Part shown: piece after piece, positions 19,014 to 26,449 of the stretch | How positions within the stretch are numbered: the first letter of the stretch is position 1 | How the letters are laid out: every line of letters begins with the position of its first letter | Origin: Pseudomonas linyingensis | GTDB lineage: Bacteria > Pseudomonadota > Gammaproteobacteria > Pseudomonadales > Pseudomonadaceae | Reading direction: 5' to 3' | Assembly: GCF_900109175.1 (NCBI RefSeq) | Contig: NZ_FNZE01000024.1 | Coordinates: 1-56,057 of the forward strand | Length of the DNA: 56,057 nucleotides | Translations under genes and position numbers: made by a program | Notes under the pieces: model-generated | Databases searched by the model: none | The model's input: only the letters and a program-made list of their open reading frames with translations | Told to the model about the DNA's origin: nothing

Positions 19014-21268
19014 CTACTCCTACCTTTCGACGTTTTGATGGAGCCTTTTGGCGTGATCGTCACGGCATCGCCGACCGCGATGCGCGACATGCGCCGGGCC
19101 GTGGCCTGGTCAATGGGCATCACCATGACCTCATCGCCTCGTTTCAACAGGGCCAGCGCCTGGCCCTCGATGTTGCGGACACCCTCGAAAGCAAGGCCAC
19201 CTTCACCGGCAGTATATCGCGCGTGCTTCGGTATATCGAAACCTTTCGAGCGTTTCGACTCGCGTTCGGCGATGTATTTATCCGCCGCCGCGAGGCCCGG
19301 CGGGGCCGCTGCTACTCCTGATCCTGGCCGAGAAATATCCCGTCGCAGTTGGTGATCTGGTTGGGTTCCTTGCTGCTCCAGGTGACGAGGAACATCACGC
19401 GGCAATAGCACTTCACTTCCGCCGGCGATGCGAACCACACCGAGTTGGGACAGTGTTCGCAAACGGTGCTGGCTTTGGGGCGGCGGGACTCGTCCAATGC
19501 GTCCAATGTCGGGCTTCCGGTGGACGGCTCCGGCGTGAACGCCGGCGGTGCCGGCTCGCCCGCCACCTGGTCGCCCGAAGCCTGCTCGGGCGACGGCGAT
19601 GGGTCGGGCAGCGTCGTCGTGGGTAGCGGCGCGCTGTCCAGGGCCGCCAGGGCCGCGTCCAGCTCGTCCTCGATGCTCTGCGGGTCGCTGGTCGGCTCGC
19701 TCGGTTCGGTCGGGTCGCTCATGGGTGTTCTCCTTCTTCAATAGCGCAAGCCGCCGGCTCTCCAGGGCCGGATCGGCGAACGTGATGGGTAGCTGGGAAT
19801 CAACGGCCGCGCGAATGATCTGCGCCTGAAACTGCGTGGTGCCGTTGACGGTGATGCGGCTGCCGTAGCGTTCCATCGCCAGCCGTAGAGCTTCTTGCAA
19901 GCCCTCGCGCGTGGCCTCGCGCGAGACTTGCAGCTTGTCGCCATCGTCCCGAACGGCCGTCAGGCCGGCGCGGAAGATGATGGTGCCCTTCTTGGTGATG
20001 TTGTCCGTCACCGGGGCATGGCCGGGGCGCGGATCGCCCCGGCCCTGGATGGTGTTGCCTTTCAAGCCCTGCGCCGCCTCGCGGGCGCGCAGGGCGGTCA
20101 ACGCCTCCGCGTTGCCGTGGGTCGCTTCCTTCTTGAGCCAGTCGGCCCACGTGCGGCGGCTGTGGCTGTCGTAGAGGGCCTGGCGGTCTTGCTGGTACTG
20201 CTTGTTGATCGCCTGGATTTCGTCGCGCAGGGCCTTGCTGGCCTGGGCATACAGCAGCTTCTTGTTCGGGCCGCTCTCGCCGATCACCTTGATCGTCGCG
20301 CGGCGCAGGCGGCCGGAACGCTTCGCGGCCTCGACCAGCCGATCCTTGCGCCGGCGGGCCTGCTCCAGCGCCTGCCCACGTGTCGCGGTCAAGGTCTGCT
20401 GCTCGGCCTTGTACCGGGCGTACAGCTCGACCGTGTTCACGCGCAAGCGGATCGGGTCTTTCTGGTACTGCCGCTTCGCTTTGGTTCGTGTCTGCCGTTC
20501 GGGCGAAGCCTCGAACGGGCCAAGCCGCGCCTCCAGCTTCGGCTTGGAAAGGTCGCGGGCTAGGGTGCTCGCCTTGACCATCGTTCCGTCGCCGGCCTCG
20601 ATCACCAGGCCGTTCGCACGCTCGCGCAGTTCCAGGCCGTTGTCGCGCATGACCTGGTGCAGCTCCTGCCAGGACTGCGCGCCCTTGATCTCGTCCAGGC
20701 ATTCCCGCTTGATCCAGCCGACCAGGCTTTCCACGCCCGCGTGCTGCTCCATGTCGGCCGCCCTGCCCTCGGCACCGCGCTGGCGTGGTTCGTGGTTGTC
20801 CCGCTCCAGCCCGTAGTCGCGCTCCAGGGCCGTGCAAAGCTCGGCCAGCGCCCGATGCGAGTAGTACGGCTCGTGCATCGTGTTCCGGGTCGGGTGAATC
20901 TTGTTGATGGCGATGTGGATGTGCAGGTTGTCGGTGTCGTTGTGAACGGCACTGACGCGCTGGTGTTCGCCGTAACCCAGCCCGGCGCAGATACGTTCCT
21001 CAATCGCCCGCAGGGTGTCGGCGCTGGGCTGCTCGCCGGCCCGGAAGCTGACGATCAGGTGATAGGTCTTGTCGCCCTTGGCCCGCGTGTTCGTGTGCTG
21101 GGTCGCCAGAACCTCGGTGATGGCGTCCTGCACGGACACGGCATCGCAGTTCGTGATCTGCACCTGGCCCAGCCGGTGATCCTTGCTCTGCGCGTCGGTG
21201 ACGTAGTTCACCAGGCCGGCGAAGTCGGACTTGCCCAGCGAGCGCATGGGTACGTGCTTGGCGATCAT
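19010..21268 (-). CDS. traI: TraI relaxase
   Basis: 752 residues. Nicks oriT and stays covalently bound to the 5' end through Tyr22 (FAGLVNY, exact RP4 position). The MOBP metal site HNDTDNLHIHIAINKIHP and the preceding YHLIVSFRAGE strand are intact. A MobA/LPD-type central region follows, and the C-terminus (PRHARYTAGEGG onward) is basic. The traH frame is nested within the 3' part, so amino-acid composition there is odd (Arg/Gly/Ala-rich low complexity around residues 540-620). Confidence 0.95.
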   Translation of the reverse strand: MIAKHVPMRSLGKSDFAGLVNYVTDAQSKDHRLGQVQITNCDAVSVQDAITEVLATQHTNTRAKGDKTYHLIVSFRAGEQPSADTLRAIEERICAGLGYGEHQRVSAVHNDTDNLHIHIAINKIHPTRNTMHEPYYSHRALAELCTALERDYGLERDNHEPRQRGAEGRAADMEQHAGVESLVGWIKRECLDEIKGAQSWQELHQVMRDNGLELRERANGLVIEAGDGTMVKASTLARDLSKPKLEARLGPFEASPERQTRTKAKRQYQKDPIRLRVNTVELYARYKAEQQTLTATRGQALEQARRRKDRLVEAAKRSGRLRRATIKVIGESGPNKKLLYAQASKALRDEIQAINKQYQQDRQALYDSHSRRTWADWLKKEATHGNAEALTALRAREAAQGLKGNTIQGRGDPRPGHAPVTDNITKKGTIIFRAGLTAVRDDGDKLQVSREATREGLQEALRLAMERYGSRITVNGTTQFQAQIIRAAVDSQLPITFADPALESRRLALLKKENTHERPDRTERADQRPAEHRGRAGRGPGGPGQRAATHDDAARPIAVARAGFGRPGGGRAGTAGVHAGAVHRKPDIGRIGRVPPPQSQHRLRTLSQLGVVRIAGGSEVLLPRDVPRHLEQQGTQPDHQLRRDISRPGSGVAAAPPGLAAADKYIAERESKRSKGFDIPKHARYTAGEGGLAFEGVRNIEGQALALLKRGDEVMVMPIDQATARRMSRIAVGDAVTITPKGSIKTSKGRSR
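19312..19722 (-). CDS. traH: TraH, relaxosome stabiliser nested in traI
   Basis: 136-residue acidic protein read in another frame wholly inside traI, as in RP4 (119 residues there). RP4 TraH stabilises the TraI/TraJ complex at oriT. N-terminal half is Pro/Ser/Glu-rich. The C-terminal half has a Cys-rich patch CEHCPNSVW, then KCYCRVMFLVTW, which may bind metal. RBS-like GGAG lies shortly upstream of the start. Confidence 0.8.
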   Translation of the reverse strand: MSDPTEPSEPTSDPQSIEDELDAALAALDSAPLPTTTLPDPSPSPEQASGDQVAGEPAPPAFTPEPSTGSPTLDALDESRRPKASTVCEHCPNSVWFASPAEVKCYCRVMFLVTWSSKEPNQITNCDGIFLGQDQE

Positions 21269-21285
21269 CGGCCAGCCCCTGGCTT

Positions 21286-21298
21286 TTTAGCCGCTAAA
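21286..21298. promoter_or_regulatory. KorB operator between traJ and traI
   Basis: Exact TTTAGCCGCTAAA in a longer TTTTTAGCCGCTAAAAA palindrome, 17 bases upstream of the traI start. Confidence 0.9.
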
Positions 21299-21302
21299 AA
21301 GC

Positions 21303-21674
21303 TCAAGGCTCGGCCCTCGGCTGCACCACGGACTTCATGAGTCGGCTCATTTCGTCCTGGGTGGCTTCGATCCGGCCCAGCAGGGCAAGGATCGTGGCGT
21401 CTCCGAAGCGGGCCGTGCGCGGGTCGTCGGTGAGCCATAGCTTGAGCAAACCGCCCAGCCGGCCGAGGTCGCCATTCACCCGCACCAGCTCGCGCACGTA
21501 CTCGTAATCCATGACGCCCCTGATCTGGTAGCCCTGGCCCACGTCGCGCAGGTAGCGCGCCACGCTGACCCCGGCCCTCTTGGCGTTCGCCTCGATCTGT
21601 TCCTTCTCGTCGGGGAACACCGGCACCCGTAGGTGCTGCCGCCGCTTCGCGGTCGGCTGTTCGTCGGCTTCCAT
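21303..21674 (-). CDS. traJ: TraJ oriT-binding protein
   Basis: 123 residues, the RP4 TraJ length. It is a ribbon-helix-helix-type DNA-binding protein that recognises the right arm of the oriT inverted repeat and recruits TraI. Start chosen at the Met of MEADEQPTAKRR; the frame remains open further upstream to 21839, but that extension overlaps the next small gene. The core is LRVPVFPDEKEQIEANAKRAG, then SVARYLRDVGQGYQIRG. Confidence 0.93.
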   Translation of the reverse strand: MEADEQPTAKRRQHLRVPVFPDEKEQIEANAKRAGVSVARYLRDVGQGYQIRGVMDYEYVRELVRVNGDLGRLGGLLKLWLTDDPRTARFGDATILALLGRIEATQDEMSRLMKSVVQPRAEP

Positions 21675-21678
21675 GTCG

Positions 21679-21900
21679 CTACCCCTTGAGCGCGTGCGCC
21701 GTGTGTCGCGCGTAGGTCGCCACGGCTCGCCAGTAGGCGGCCATCGGCCCCTTGCGGCGTGCCCATGCCTTTTCCGCCTCGTCGTTGGCCTGCGTGCGCA
21801 GCTCGCGCAGCACGCGGGCAAGGCGCTGCCGGTCGGCAACCGGAAGCGCCTGGAGTTCGCGGCCTGCTGGAAGCTCCAGCAGCGGATTGATGTAGCCCAT
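21679..21900 (-). CDS. Small basic protein between oriT and traJ
   Basis: 73 residues (starts MGYINPLLELPAGRELQAL), stop five bases before the traJ start. It is the first gene of the leftward relaxase operon. Composition Arg/Ala-rich, probably helical; no family recognised. IncP-1 plasmids often have a small ORF here, sometimes called traX, but I do not assign the symbol with confidence. Confidence 0.6.
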   Translation of the reverse strand: MGYINPLLELPAGRELQALPVADRQRLARVLRELRTQANDEAEKAWARRKGPMAAYWRAVATYARHTAHALKG

Positions 21901-21990
21901 GTCGTTCGTCTCTCGCTTCTTGGCCGGCGGTAGCCGGCAGCCTCGCAGAGCAGGATGCCCGTTGAGTGCCGCAGGCGCGAATAAGGGACA

Positions 21991-22045
21991 GCGAAGATAG
22001 ATAACCGGCCCGCCGGTTAGCTAACTTCGCACATCCTGCCCGCCT
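21991..22045. other. oriT with nic site (IncP-1beta type)
   Basis: A 19-bp imperfect inverted repeat (21991-22009 and 22012-22030, two mismatches) is followed by the relaxase recognition sequence ACATCCTGCCCGCC. By analogy with RP4, nic is between 22038 (G) and 22039 (C). The R751-type core differs from RP4 in the arms but keeps the TCCTG/C cut site. TraJ binds the arm nearest nic. Confidence 0.93.
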
Positions 22046-22263
22046 TACGGCGTTGATAACACCAAGGAAAGTCTATACCGAAACCTTCGCATCTGTCTGC
22101 ATTTAGCGCGAAAAGATGGCGGATATATCGAATGAAGGCGTACAATGCCCGGAAAGCGCGCTAGATGCAGCGGTGTCAAGCTGCTATCCACGCGCTTTAC
22201 ATAGACTTTCCACGAGTCGATACATGAAAATGACGGCTATTTACAAACCACGGAAGCGAGGCG
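22046..22263 (+). promoter_or_regulatory. traK leader and promoter region
   Basis: AT-richer 218 bases between oriT and traK. In RP4, TraK binds and bends this region. GTACAATGCC near 22140 could supply a -10 box, but no convincing -35 was found. Confidence 0.5.
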
Positions 22264-22683
22264 ATGGCAGAAAGCAGCTACCCCCAAGAGCTGGCCGCGC
22301 GGATCGAGAAACGGGCCGCCAAGAAGCGCCGACAGGACGCGACGGCCGTTGCATTCCTGGCCGTGCGCGTGGACGTGAAAGCCGCGATGGATGCTGGCTA
22401 TGCAGTGACGACGATCTACGAGGACATGCGCGAGATCGGCCGGGTCAAGTGCAGCTACGAGACGTTCCGCAAGCACGTCCAGCGGTACATCAAGGCCGCA
22501 CCAGCAGCACCCGCGCCGGTGCCTCCCCCGGCGGCCAACCAGGCCAAAGGGGAGAAGCCGGCGCAACAGGAAGGGGGGTCGAAGGCGAGGAAGCCGAAGG
22601 CACCCGAGCCGAAGAAACCCGAGTCGGCAGGGATCGCCGGCTTCAACTACAACCCGAAACCGAATAAAGAGGATTTACTGTAA
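22264..22683 (+). CDS. traK: TraK oriT-binding protein
   Basis: 139 residues. Binds the leader side of oriT and wraps the DNA in the relaxosome. N-terminal helical DNA-binding part (YPQELAARIEKRAAKKRR, then TIYEDMREIGRVKCSYETFR), a Pro/Ala/Lys-rich linker, and the conserved tail AGFNYNPKP. Its stop overlaps the traL start. Confidence 0.92.
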   Translation: MAESSYPQELAARIEKRAAKKRRQDATAVAFLAVRVDVKAAMDAGYAVTTIYEDMREIGRVKCSYETFRKHVQRYIKAAPAAPAPVPPPAANQAKGEKPAQQEGGSKARKPKAPEPKKPESAGIAGFNYNPKPNKEDLL

Positions 22684-23408
22684 TGGCGAAAATTCACATG
22701 GTCTTGCAGGGCAAGGGCGGCGTCGGCAAGTCGATGATCGCGGCCACCATTGCGCAGTACAAAGCGAGCAAGGGGCAGACGCCGCTTTGCATCGACACCG
22801 ATCCGGTCAACAGCACGTTTGAGGGTTACAAGGCCCTGAACGTGCAGCGCCTGAACATCATGGACGGCGACGAGATCAACACCCGGAACTTCGATGCCCT
22901 GGTGGAGCAAATCGCCTCGACCAAGGGCGACGTCATCATCGACAACGGGGCCAGCTCGTTCGTGCCGCTGTCCAGCTACTTGATCGGCAACCAGGTTCCG
23001 GCGCTGCTCCAGGACATGGGGCACGAACTGGTGGTGCATACGGTCGTCACCGGCGGGCAAGCCTTCCTGGACACCCTGAACGGCTTTAGCACGCTGGCCC
23101 GGCAATTCCCGGCCGAATGCGTGTTCGTGGTGTGGCTGAACCCGTATTGGGGGCCAATCGAGCACGAAGGCAAGGGCTTCGAGAAGATGAAGGCGTACAC
23201 CGACAACAAGGCGCGGGTGTCGGCCATCATCCAGATTCCGGCGCTCAAGGAAGAAACCTACGGCCGCGACTTCTCGGAAATGCTCCAGGAGCGCCGGACG
23301 TTCGATGAGGCCCTGGCCGACTCGGCGCTCACGATCATGACGCGGCAGCGGCTCAAGATCGTGAAGTCGCAACTCTTCCAGCAGCTCGACAACGCGGCGG
23401 TGCTCTGA
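22683..23408 (+). CDS. traL: TraL, ParA-like ATPase
   Basis: 241 residues. Deviant Walker A LQGKGGVGKSMIAATIAQ at the N-terminus and the CIDTDPVNSTFEGYKAL segment place it in the ParA/MinD superfamily. Its role in transfer is not defined and it is dispensable for RP4 transfer between E. coli. Overlaps traK and traM by one base each (TAATG/TGATG type), so the three are coupled. Confidence 0.92.
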   Translation: MAKIHMVLQGKGGVGKSMIAATIAQYKASKGQTPLCIDTDPVNSTFEGYKALNVQRLNIMDGDEINTRNFDALVEQIASTKGDVIIDNGASSFVPLSSYLIGNQVPALLQDMGHELVVHTVVTGGQAFLDTLNGFSTLARQFPAECVFVVWLNPYWGPIEHEGKGFEKMKAYTDNKARVSAIIQIPALKEETYGRDFSEMLQERRTFDEALADSALTIMTRQRLKIVKSQLFQQLDNAAVL

Positions 23409-23848
23409 TGGCGAGCGATGACAAGATCGAAGAGCTGATACGGGAAATCGCGGTCAAGCACGGCATCGCCGTTGGCCGCGACGATCCGATCTTGATCCTC
23501 CAGACGATCAACACCCGACTGATGCAGGACAGCCAGGCCGCGCAGCAAGAAATCCTGGATCGCTTCAAGGAAGAGCTGGAAGCCATCGCACACCGTTGGG
23601 GGGATGACGCCAAGGGGAAGGCCGAAAGGACGCTCAACGCGGCCCTGGCGGCCTCCAAAGAGGCGATGGCGAAGGGGATGCAGGACGGCGGCAAGGCCGC
23701 CGCCGAGGCGGTGCGGCGCGAGCTGGAAGCGGCCGCCGCGCAGCTCGCCGCGCCGATCCGCGAAGCGCGGCGCGTGTCGTACATGAACATCGTGGCGGCC
23801 GGCATGGCGGTTTTCGCGGCCGCCCTCGCGTTGTGGGCATCGCTGTAG
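23408..23848 (+). CDS. traM: TraM, membrane-anchored accessory transfer protein
   Basis: 146 residues. A helical, charged body (EELIREIAVKHGIAVGRDDP, then long Ala/Glu/Lys helices around 60-110) ends in one C-terminal transmembrane segment (MNIVAAGMAVFAAALALWASL). Last gene of the traK operon; a repeat array and terminator follow. The exact role is unknown. Confidence 0.88.
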   Translation: MASDDKIEELIREIAVKHGIAVGRDDPILILQTINTRLMQDSQAAQQEILDRFKEELEAIAHRWGDDAKGKAERTLNAALAASKEAMAKGMQDGGKAAAEAVRRELEAAAAQLAAPIREARRVSYMNIVAAGMAVFAAALALWASL

Positions 23849-23850
23849 AT

Positions 23851-24011
23851 GGCGATGCGGGATCTCATCGTCAGAAATGGCGATGGTCGACCGCGCCGGC
23901 GGCATCGCCGGAACTGGCGAGGCTGGCCAGCCCCTTGCATCGTCGGGAATGACGGTGCTGCAGGATGCCGCCAGCGGCGGGCCTGCATCGCCGGAAACGG
24001 CGAGGCTCGAG
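23851..24011 (+). repeat. Stem-loop/palindrome repeat array C (after traM)
   Basis: Five units with the same word order as arrays A and B: GGGATCT at 23859, GTCGAC at 23886, a diverged CTGGCCAG, CTGCAG at 23958, CTCGAG at 24006. Right arms have drifted in three units (GGCGAGG, GACGGTG). It starts three bases after the traM stop and ends at a terminator. Confidence 0.82.
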
Positions 24012-24012
24012 G

Positions 24013-24037
24013 AAAAAGCCCGGCAGTGCCGGGCTTT
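24013..24037. terminator. Bidirectional terminator between traM and kfrC
   Basis: GCCCGGC/GCCGGGC, 3-base loop, flanked by AAAAA and TTT. It serves the convergent traK-L-M and kfrA-B-C operons. Confidence 0.8.
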
Positions 24038-24041
24038 CGTT

Positions 24042-24677
24042 TTAGACGGGCCGCGTGAGGCCCAAGCTCTGCGACCGGCCTGGTCGCTCCAGGGCCTGCG
24101 CCTGCTTTCGCTCCTGCTCTTCGCGGCGTTGCAGCGCCTGGTGCCGGCGTGCCGCCTCGCGCATGGCATCCCAATCGGCCGCCAGCTCGGGTTTCTCGGC
24201 GCGCATCTTGCGGGTCGCCAGCTCTTCGACCTTCGGTGAGTGCAGGCCCATGCCTTCCTTGATCTCGCGGACGGCTTCCAGGCGCACGTGCAGGGACTGC
24301 AAGCGCGCCTGCTGCTGCATCTGCTGGTTCTGCCAAGCGCGTTTCGCGCCAGGCCGGGACAGTAGGCCCGGCTGGTTGGCCTGGGTCTGCTGCAAGCGCG
24401 CCTGCTGACGGTCGATCAGGTTTTCAAGCCGATCCTCGATGCGCTCCACCTGGTCGTGCTTGGCCTGAACGTACAGGGCAAGGGCTTCCTGGTAGGTCTG
24501 GTCGAGCGGGGCGGCCTCCAGGGCCGCTTGCTGCTCGGCCTCTGTGGCTTCGGCAGCGGCCAGCAGGCCGTCGCCGGCGGCGTCGGTTCTGCTGGTCGTG
24601 CTTGTTGCGAAGCCGGCGGATGCCGGCTGGATGCGGCGGGCGTCTGCCCGGCCGGCGGTGGGTGTGAGTCGTCTCAA
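24042..24677 (-). CDS. kfrC: KfrC
   Basis: 211 residues, predicted mostly helical and Gln/Glu/Arg-rich (LENLIDRQQARLQQTQANQP, QQQARLQSLHVRLEAVREIK). KfrC is the third gene of the kfrA operon of IncP-1 plasmids. Kfr proteins influence stable inheritance and self-association of KfrA, but the biochemical role of KfrC is unclear. Identified mainly by position and composition. Confidence 0.82.
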   Translation of the reverse strand: MRRLTPTAGRADARRIQPASAGFATSTTSRTDAAGDGLLAAAEATEAEQQAALEAAPLDQTYQEALALYVQAKHDQVERIEDRLENLIDRQQARLQQTQANQPGLLSRPGAKRAWQNQQMQQQARLQSLHVRLEAVREIKEGMGLHSPKVEELATRKMRAEKPELAADWDAMREAARRHQALQRREEQERKQAQALERPGRSQSLGLTRPV

Positions 24678-24691
24678 GGCGTGGCCCTCCT

Positions 24692-24704
24692 TTTAGCCGC
24701 TAAA
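24692..24704. promoter_or_regulatory. KorB operator between kfrB and kfrC
   Basis: Exact TTTAGCCGCTAAA just upstream of kfrC. Confidence 0.88.
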
Positions 24705-24706
24705 AG

Positions 24707-25054
24707 CTATCGGGACCGGCCTCGCGTGAGTTTCGGGGCCTCGGCGGCAACGGTTGCTTTGCCTTGCGCGCTGTAGCTGATGCTCTTTGCGCTCCCGATT
24801 TCAGGTACTTTATCGAAATCTGACCGGGCGTGCATGACAAAGTTCTTGCCTACCTGCTGGTACACCTGGTTGTTGTCGGCGTGAACGATCACGCCGTCAT
24901 GGGTCTGCTTCTTGTCGGCCTGCTGGGCCATGTACAGGTTGTAGATGCCGGGCTTCAATGCGCCAGCCTTGTCAACCTTCTGGTTGGCCCATGCCCCTTC
25001 TTGCTCGGTCTGAACGATGCGTTGGCCGTTCATGACCAAGAGGCGCTGTTTCAT
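24707..25054 (-). CDS. kfrB: KfrB
   Basis: 115 residues and the namesake of the KfrB domain: NGQRIVQTEQEGAWANQKV, then IVHADNNQVYQQVGKNFVMH, probably a small beta-rich fold. It lies between kfrA and kfrC and shares the operon. Reported to affect how KfrA behaves in the cell; the precise function is unknown. Confidence 0.85.
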   Translation of the reverse strand: MKQRLLVMNGQRIVQTEQEGAWANQKVDKAGALKPGIYNLYMAQQADKKQTHDGVIVHADNNQVYQQVGKNFVMHARSDFDKVPEIGSAKSISYSAQGKATVAAEAPKLTRGRSR

Positions 25055-25126
25055 CGGGCGCTCCTTATCGTCGGTGTGGTCATTTCAAAATGTGGAATAG
25101 ATGGGCCTCCTTGCCAGTCCAGCAAG

Positions 25127-25162
25127 AAAAAAGCCGACCTCGGCATGCGCGAGGCCGGCTTT
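25127..25162 (-). terminator. Terminator after kfrA
   Basis: 12-bp stem AAGCCGACCTCG/CGAGGCCGGCTT with one mismatch, followed by six T on the minus strand. It separates kfrA from kfrB, perhaps partially. Confidence 0.75.
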
Positions 25163-25227
25163 CCTCTCGTGGCCGGATGTGTAGTTCCAGGTTACACCCT
25201 CGATTTTATTGAAAACCGACCGAAATA

Positions 25228-26250
25228 TCAGGTCTTTTTCGCGCCGCCCGTCTTGCCCTTCTCCTGGGCCATGACGGTTTCCAGGGCTTCGAGCCGGCCG
25301 CGCAGGGTCGCGGCGTCCTCGCGGGCCTGGCTGGCCTCCTTGCGCGCGGCATCGCGCTCGGCCTGGGTGGCCGTCAAGCGTTCGGCCTGGCGGTGCGCTT
25401 CGGCCGCTGCTGCCTTGCGCTGCTCCTGGTGCGCCTCGCGCTCGGCTTCGGCCTTGGCCTGCACCTTTGCCAGCTCGCCCCGCACCTGGTCAAGCTGCCC
25501 GGCCGCCGCCTCGGTGGCCTTCTGCTGCTCGGCCAGCGCCGCCCGCGCCTGGTCGGTGGCCTGGTTGGCTCGCTCCAGGTCGGCGCGCAGCTCGCCGGCC
25601 CGGCGCTCGATCTCCGTTGCCCGGCTGTTCGCGGCCGCCAGGTCGGCCCGCAGGGCCTCCGCCTGGTCGGCGCTCGCGGCGGCCTTCTCCTGGGCTTTGT
25701 CGCGCTCCGCTCGGGCTTGGCGGGCCTCCTGGTGGGCGTGATCCAGTTCCGTGCGCAGCTCGCCGGCTCTGGCCTCGGCCGTGGCCGCCCGCTCGCTGGC
25801 CGCTGCCAGCTTCTCGCGTAGCGCCCCAGCTTCCCCCTTGGCGTCGGTCTCTGCGGCCTCCAGGGCCTCGATACGGCCCTTGGCCTCGTCCAGCTCGCCG
25901 GTGAGCTGGTCGGCCAGCTCTGCGGCCTCCTGGCGCGCTGCCTCCATTTCCTGCCGGACGGCCTCCAGCGCCTCGCGCTCGGCGGCCAGCCGGTTGTTCG
26001 CCATTTCCAAGGCCACGGCCCACAAGTCGCCGCCCAGCTCGGCCAGCTTCTCGGTGATCGCCGCCGGTGCCGGCTCGCGGATCGGGGCCGCCTGGCTGGC
26101 CTTGCGTGCCCGCCATTCGTTCATCGCCTCGGAAATGGTCGTGAAGCTCCCGCCGCCGAGCTGCTTGCGCACGCTCGCCAGGGTCGGGTTCTGGCCGGCG
26201 GCGTCCAGCTCGTCGGCGACCGCAAATATCTGCTCTTTCGTGATTGCCAT
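25228..26250 (-). CDS. kfrA: KfrA autoregulator, long coiled coil
   Basis: 340 residues. N-terminal DNA-binding domain (about 1-60: ITKEQIFAVADELDAAGQNP, VRKQLGGGSFTTISEAMNEW) followed by an alpha-helical coiled coil of about 250 residues rich in Ala/Glu/Arg heptads. Represses its own promoter, which has a perfect 15-bp inverted repeat. Proposed to form filaments that aid plasmid stability. The C-terminus KGKTGGAKKT is basic. Confidence 0.93.
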   Translation of the reverse strand: MAITKEQIFAVADELDAAGQNPTLASVRKQLGGGSFTTISEAMNEWRARKASQAAPIREPAPAAITEKLAELGGDLWAVALEMANNRLAAEREALEAVRQEMEAARQEAAELADQLTGELDEAKGRIEALEAAETDAKGEAGALREKLAAASERAATAEARAGELRTELDHAHQEARQARAERDKAQEKAAASADQAEALRADLAAANSRATEIERRAGELRADLERANQATDQARAALAEQQKATEAAAGQLDQVRGELAKVQAKAEAEREAHQEQRKAAAAEAHRQAERLTATQAERDAARKEASQAREDAATLRGRLEALETVMAQEKGKTGGAKKT

Positions 26251-26272
26251 GATCGGGCCTCCTTTCGGCCGG

Positions 26273-26351
26273 TGTTGTATGTTGTAGCGTGTAGCATACT
26301 ACAACATACAACATAGCGCAAGTGTTTAGCTGAACTTTTTTAGCGGCTAAA
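26273..26351 (-). promoter_or_regulatory. kfrA promoter with KfrA, KorA and KorB operators
   Basis: -35 TTGCGC (26316-26321) and -10 TATGCT (26293-26298), both on the minus strand, 17 bases apart. A perfect 15-bp inverted repeat (26273-26287 and 26299-26313) flanks the -10 box: the KfrA operator. Upstream lie a one-mismatch KorA site GTTTAGCTGAAC (26324-26335) and an exact KorB site (26339-26351). Confidence 0.85.
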
Positions 26352-26381
26352 ACGGGCCAGCCCGGCGCTGGGCGCGCAGGC

Positions 26382-26409
26382 AAAAAAAAGCCCCGCTCGA
26401 TGGCGGGGC
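26382..26409 (-). terminator. Terminator of the korA-incC-korB operon
   Basis: GCCCCGC/GCGGGGC stem with eight T on the minus strand, 40 bases after the korB stop. Confidence 0.82.
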
Positions 26410-26449
26410 GCAGGGGTGCGGGGGCGGCGGGGTCTGGTGCAGGGGGGGT

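Noticed and set aside
21675..21839. N-terminal extension of traJ to 21839
   Set aside because: RP4 TraJ has 123 residues starting at the internal Met; the extension overlaps the 73-residue gene and is Arg-rich shadow sequence.
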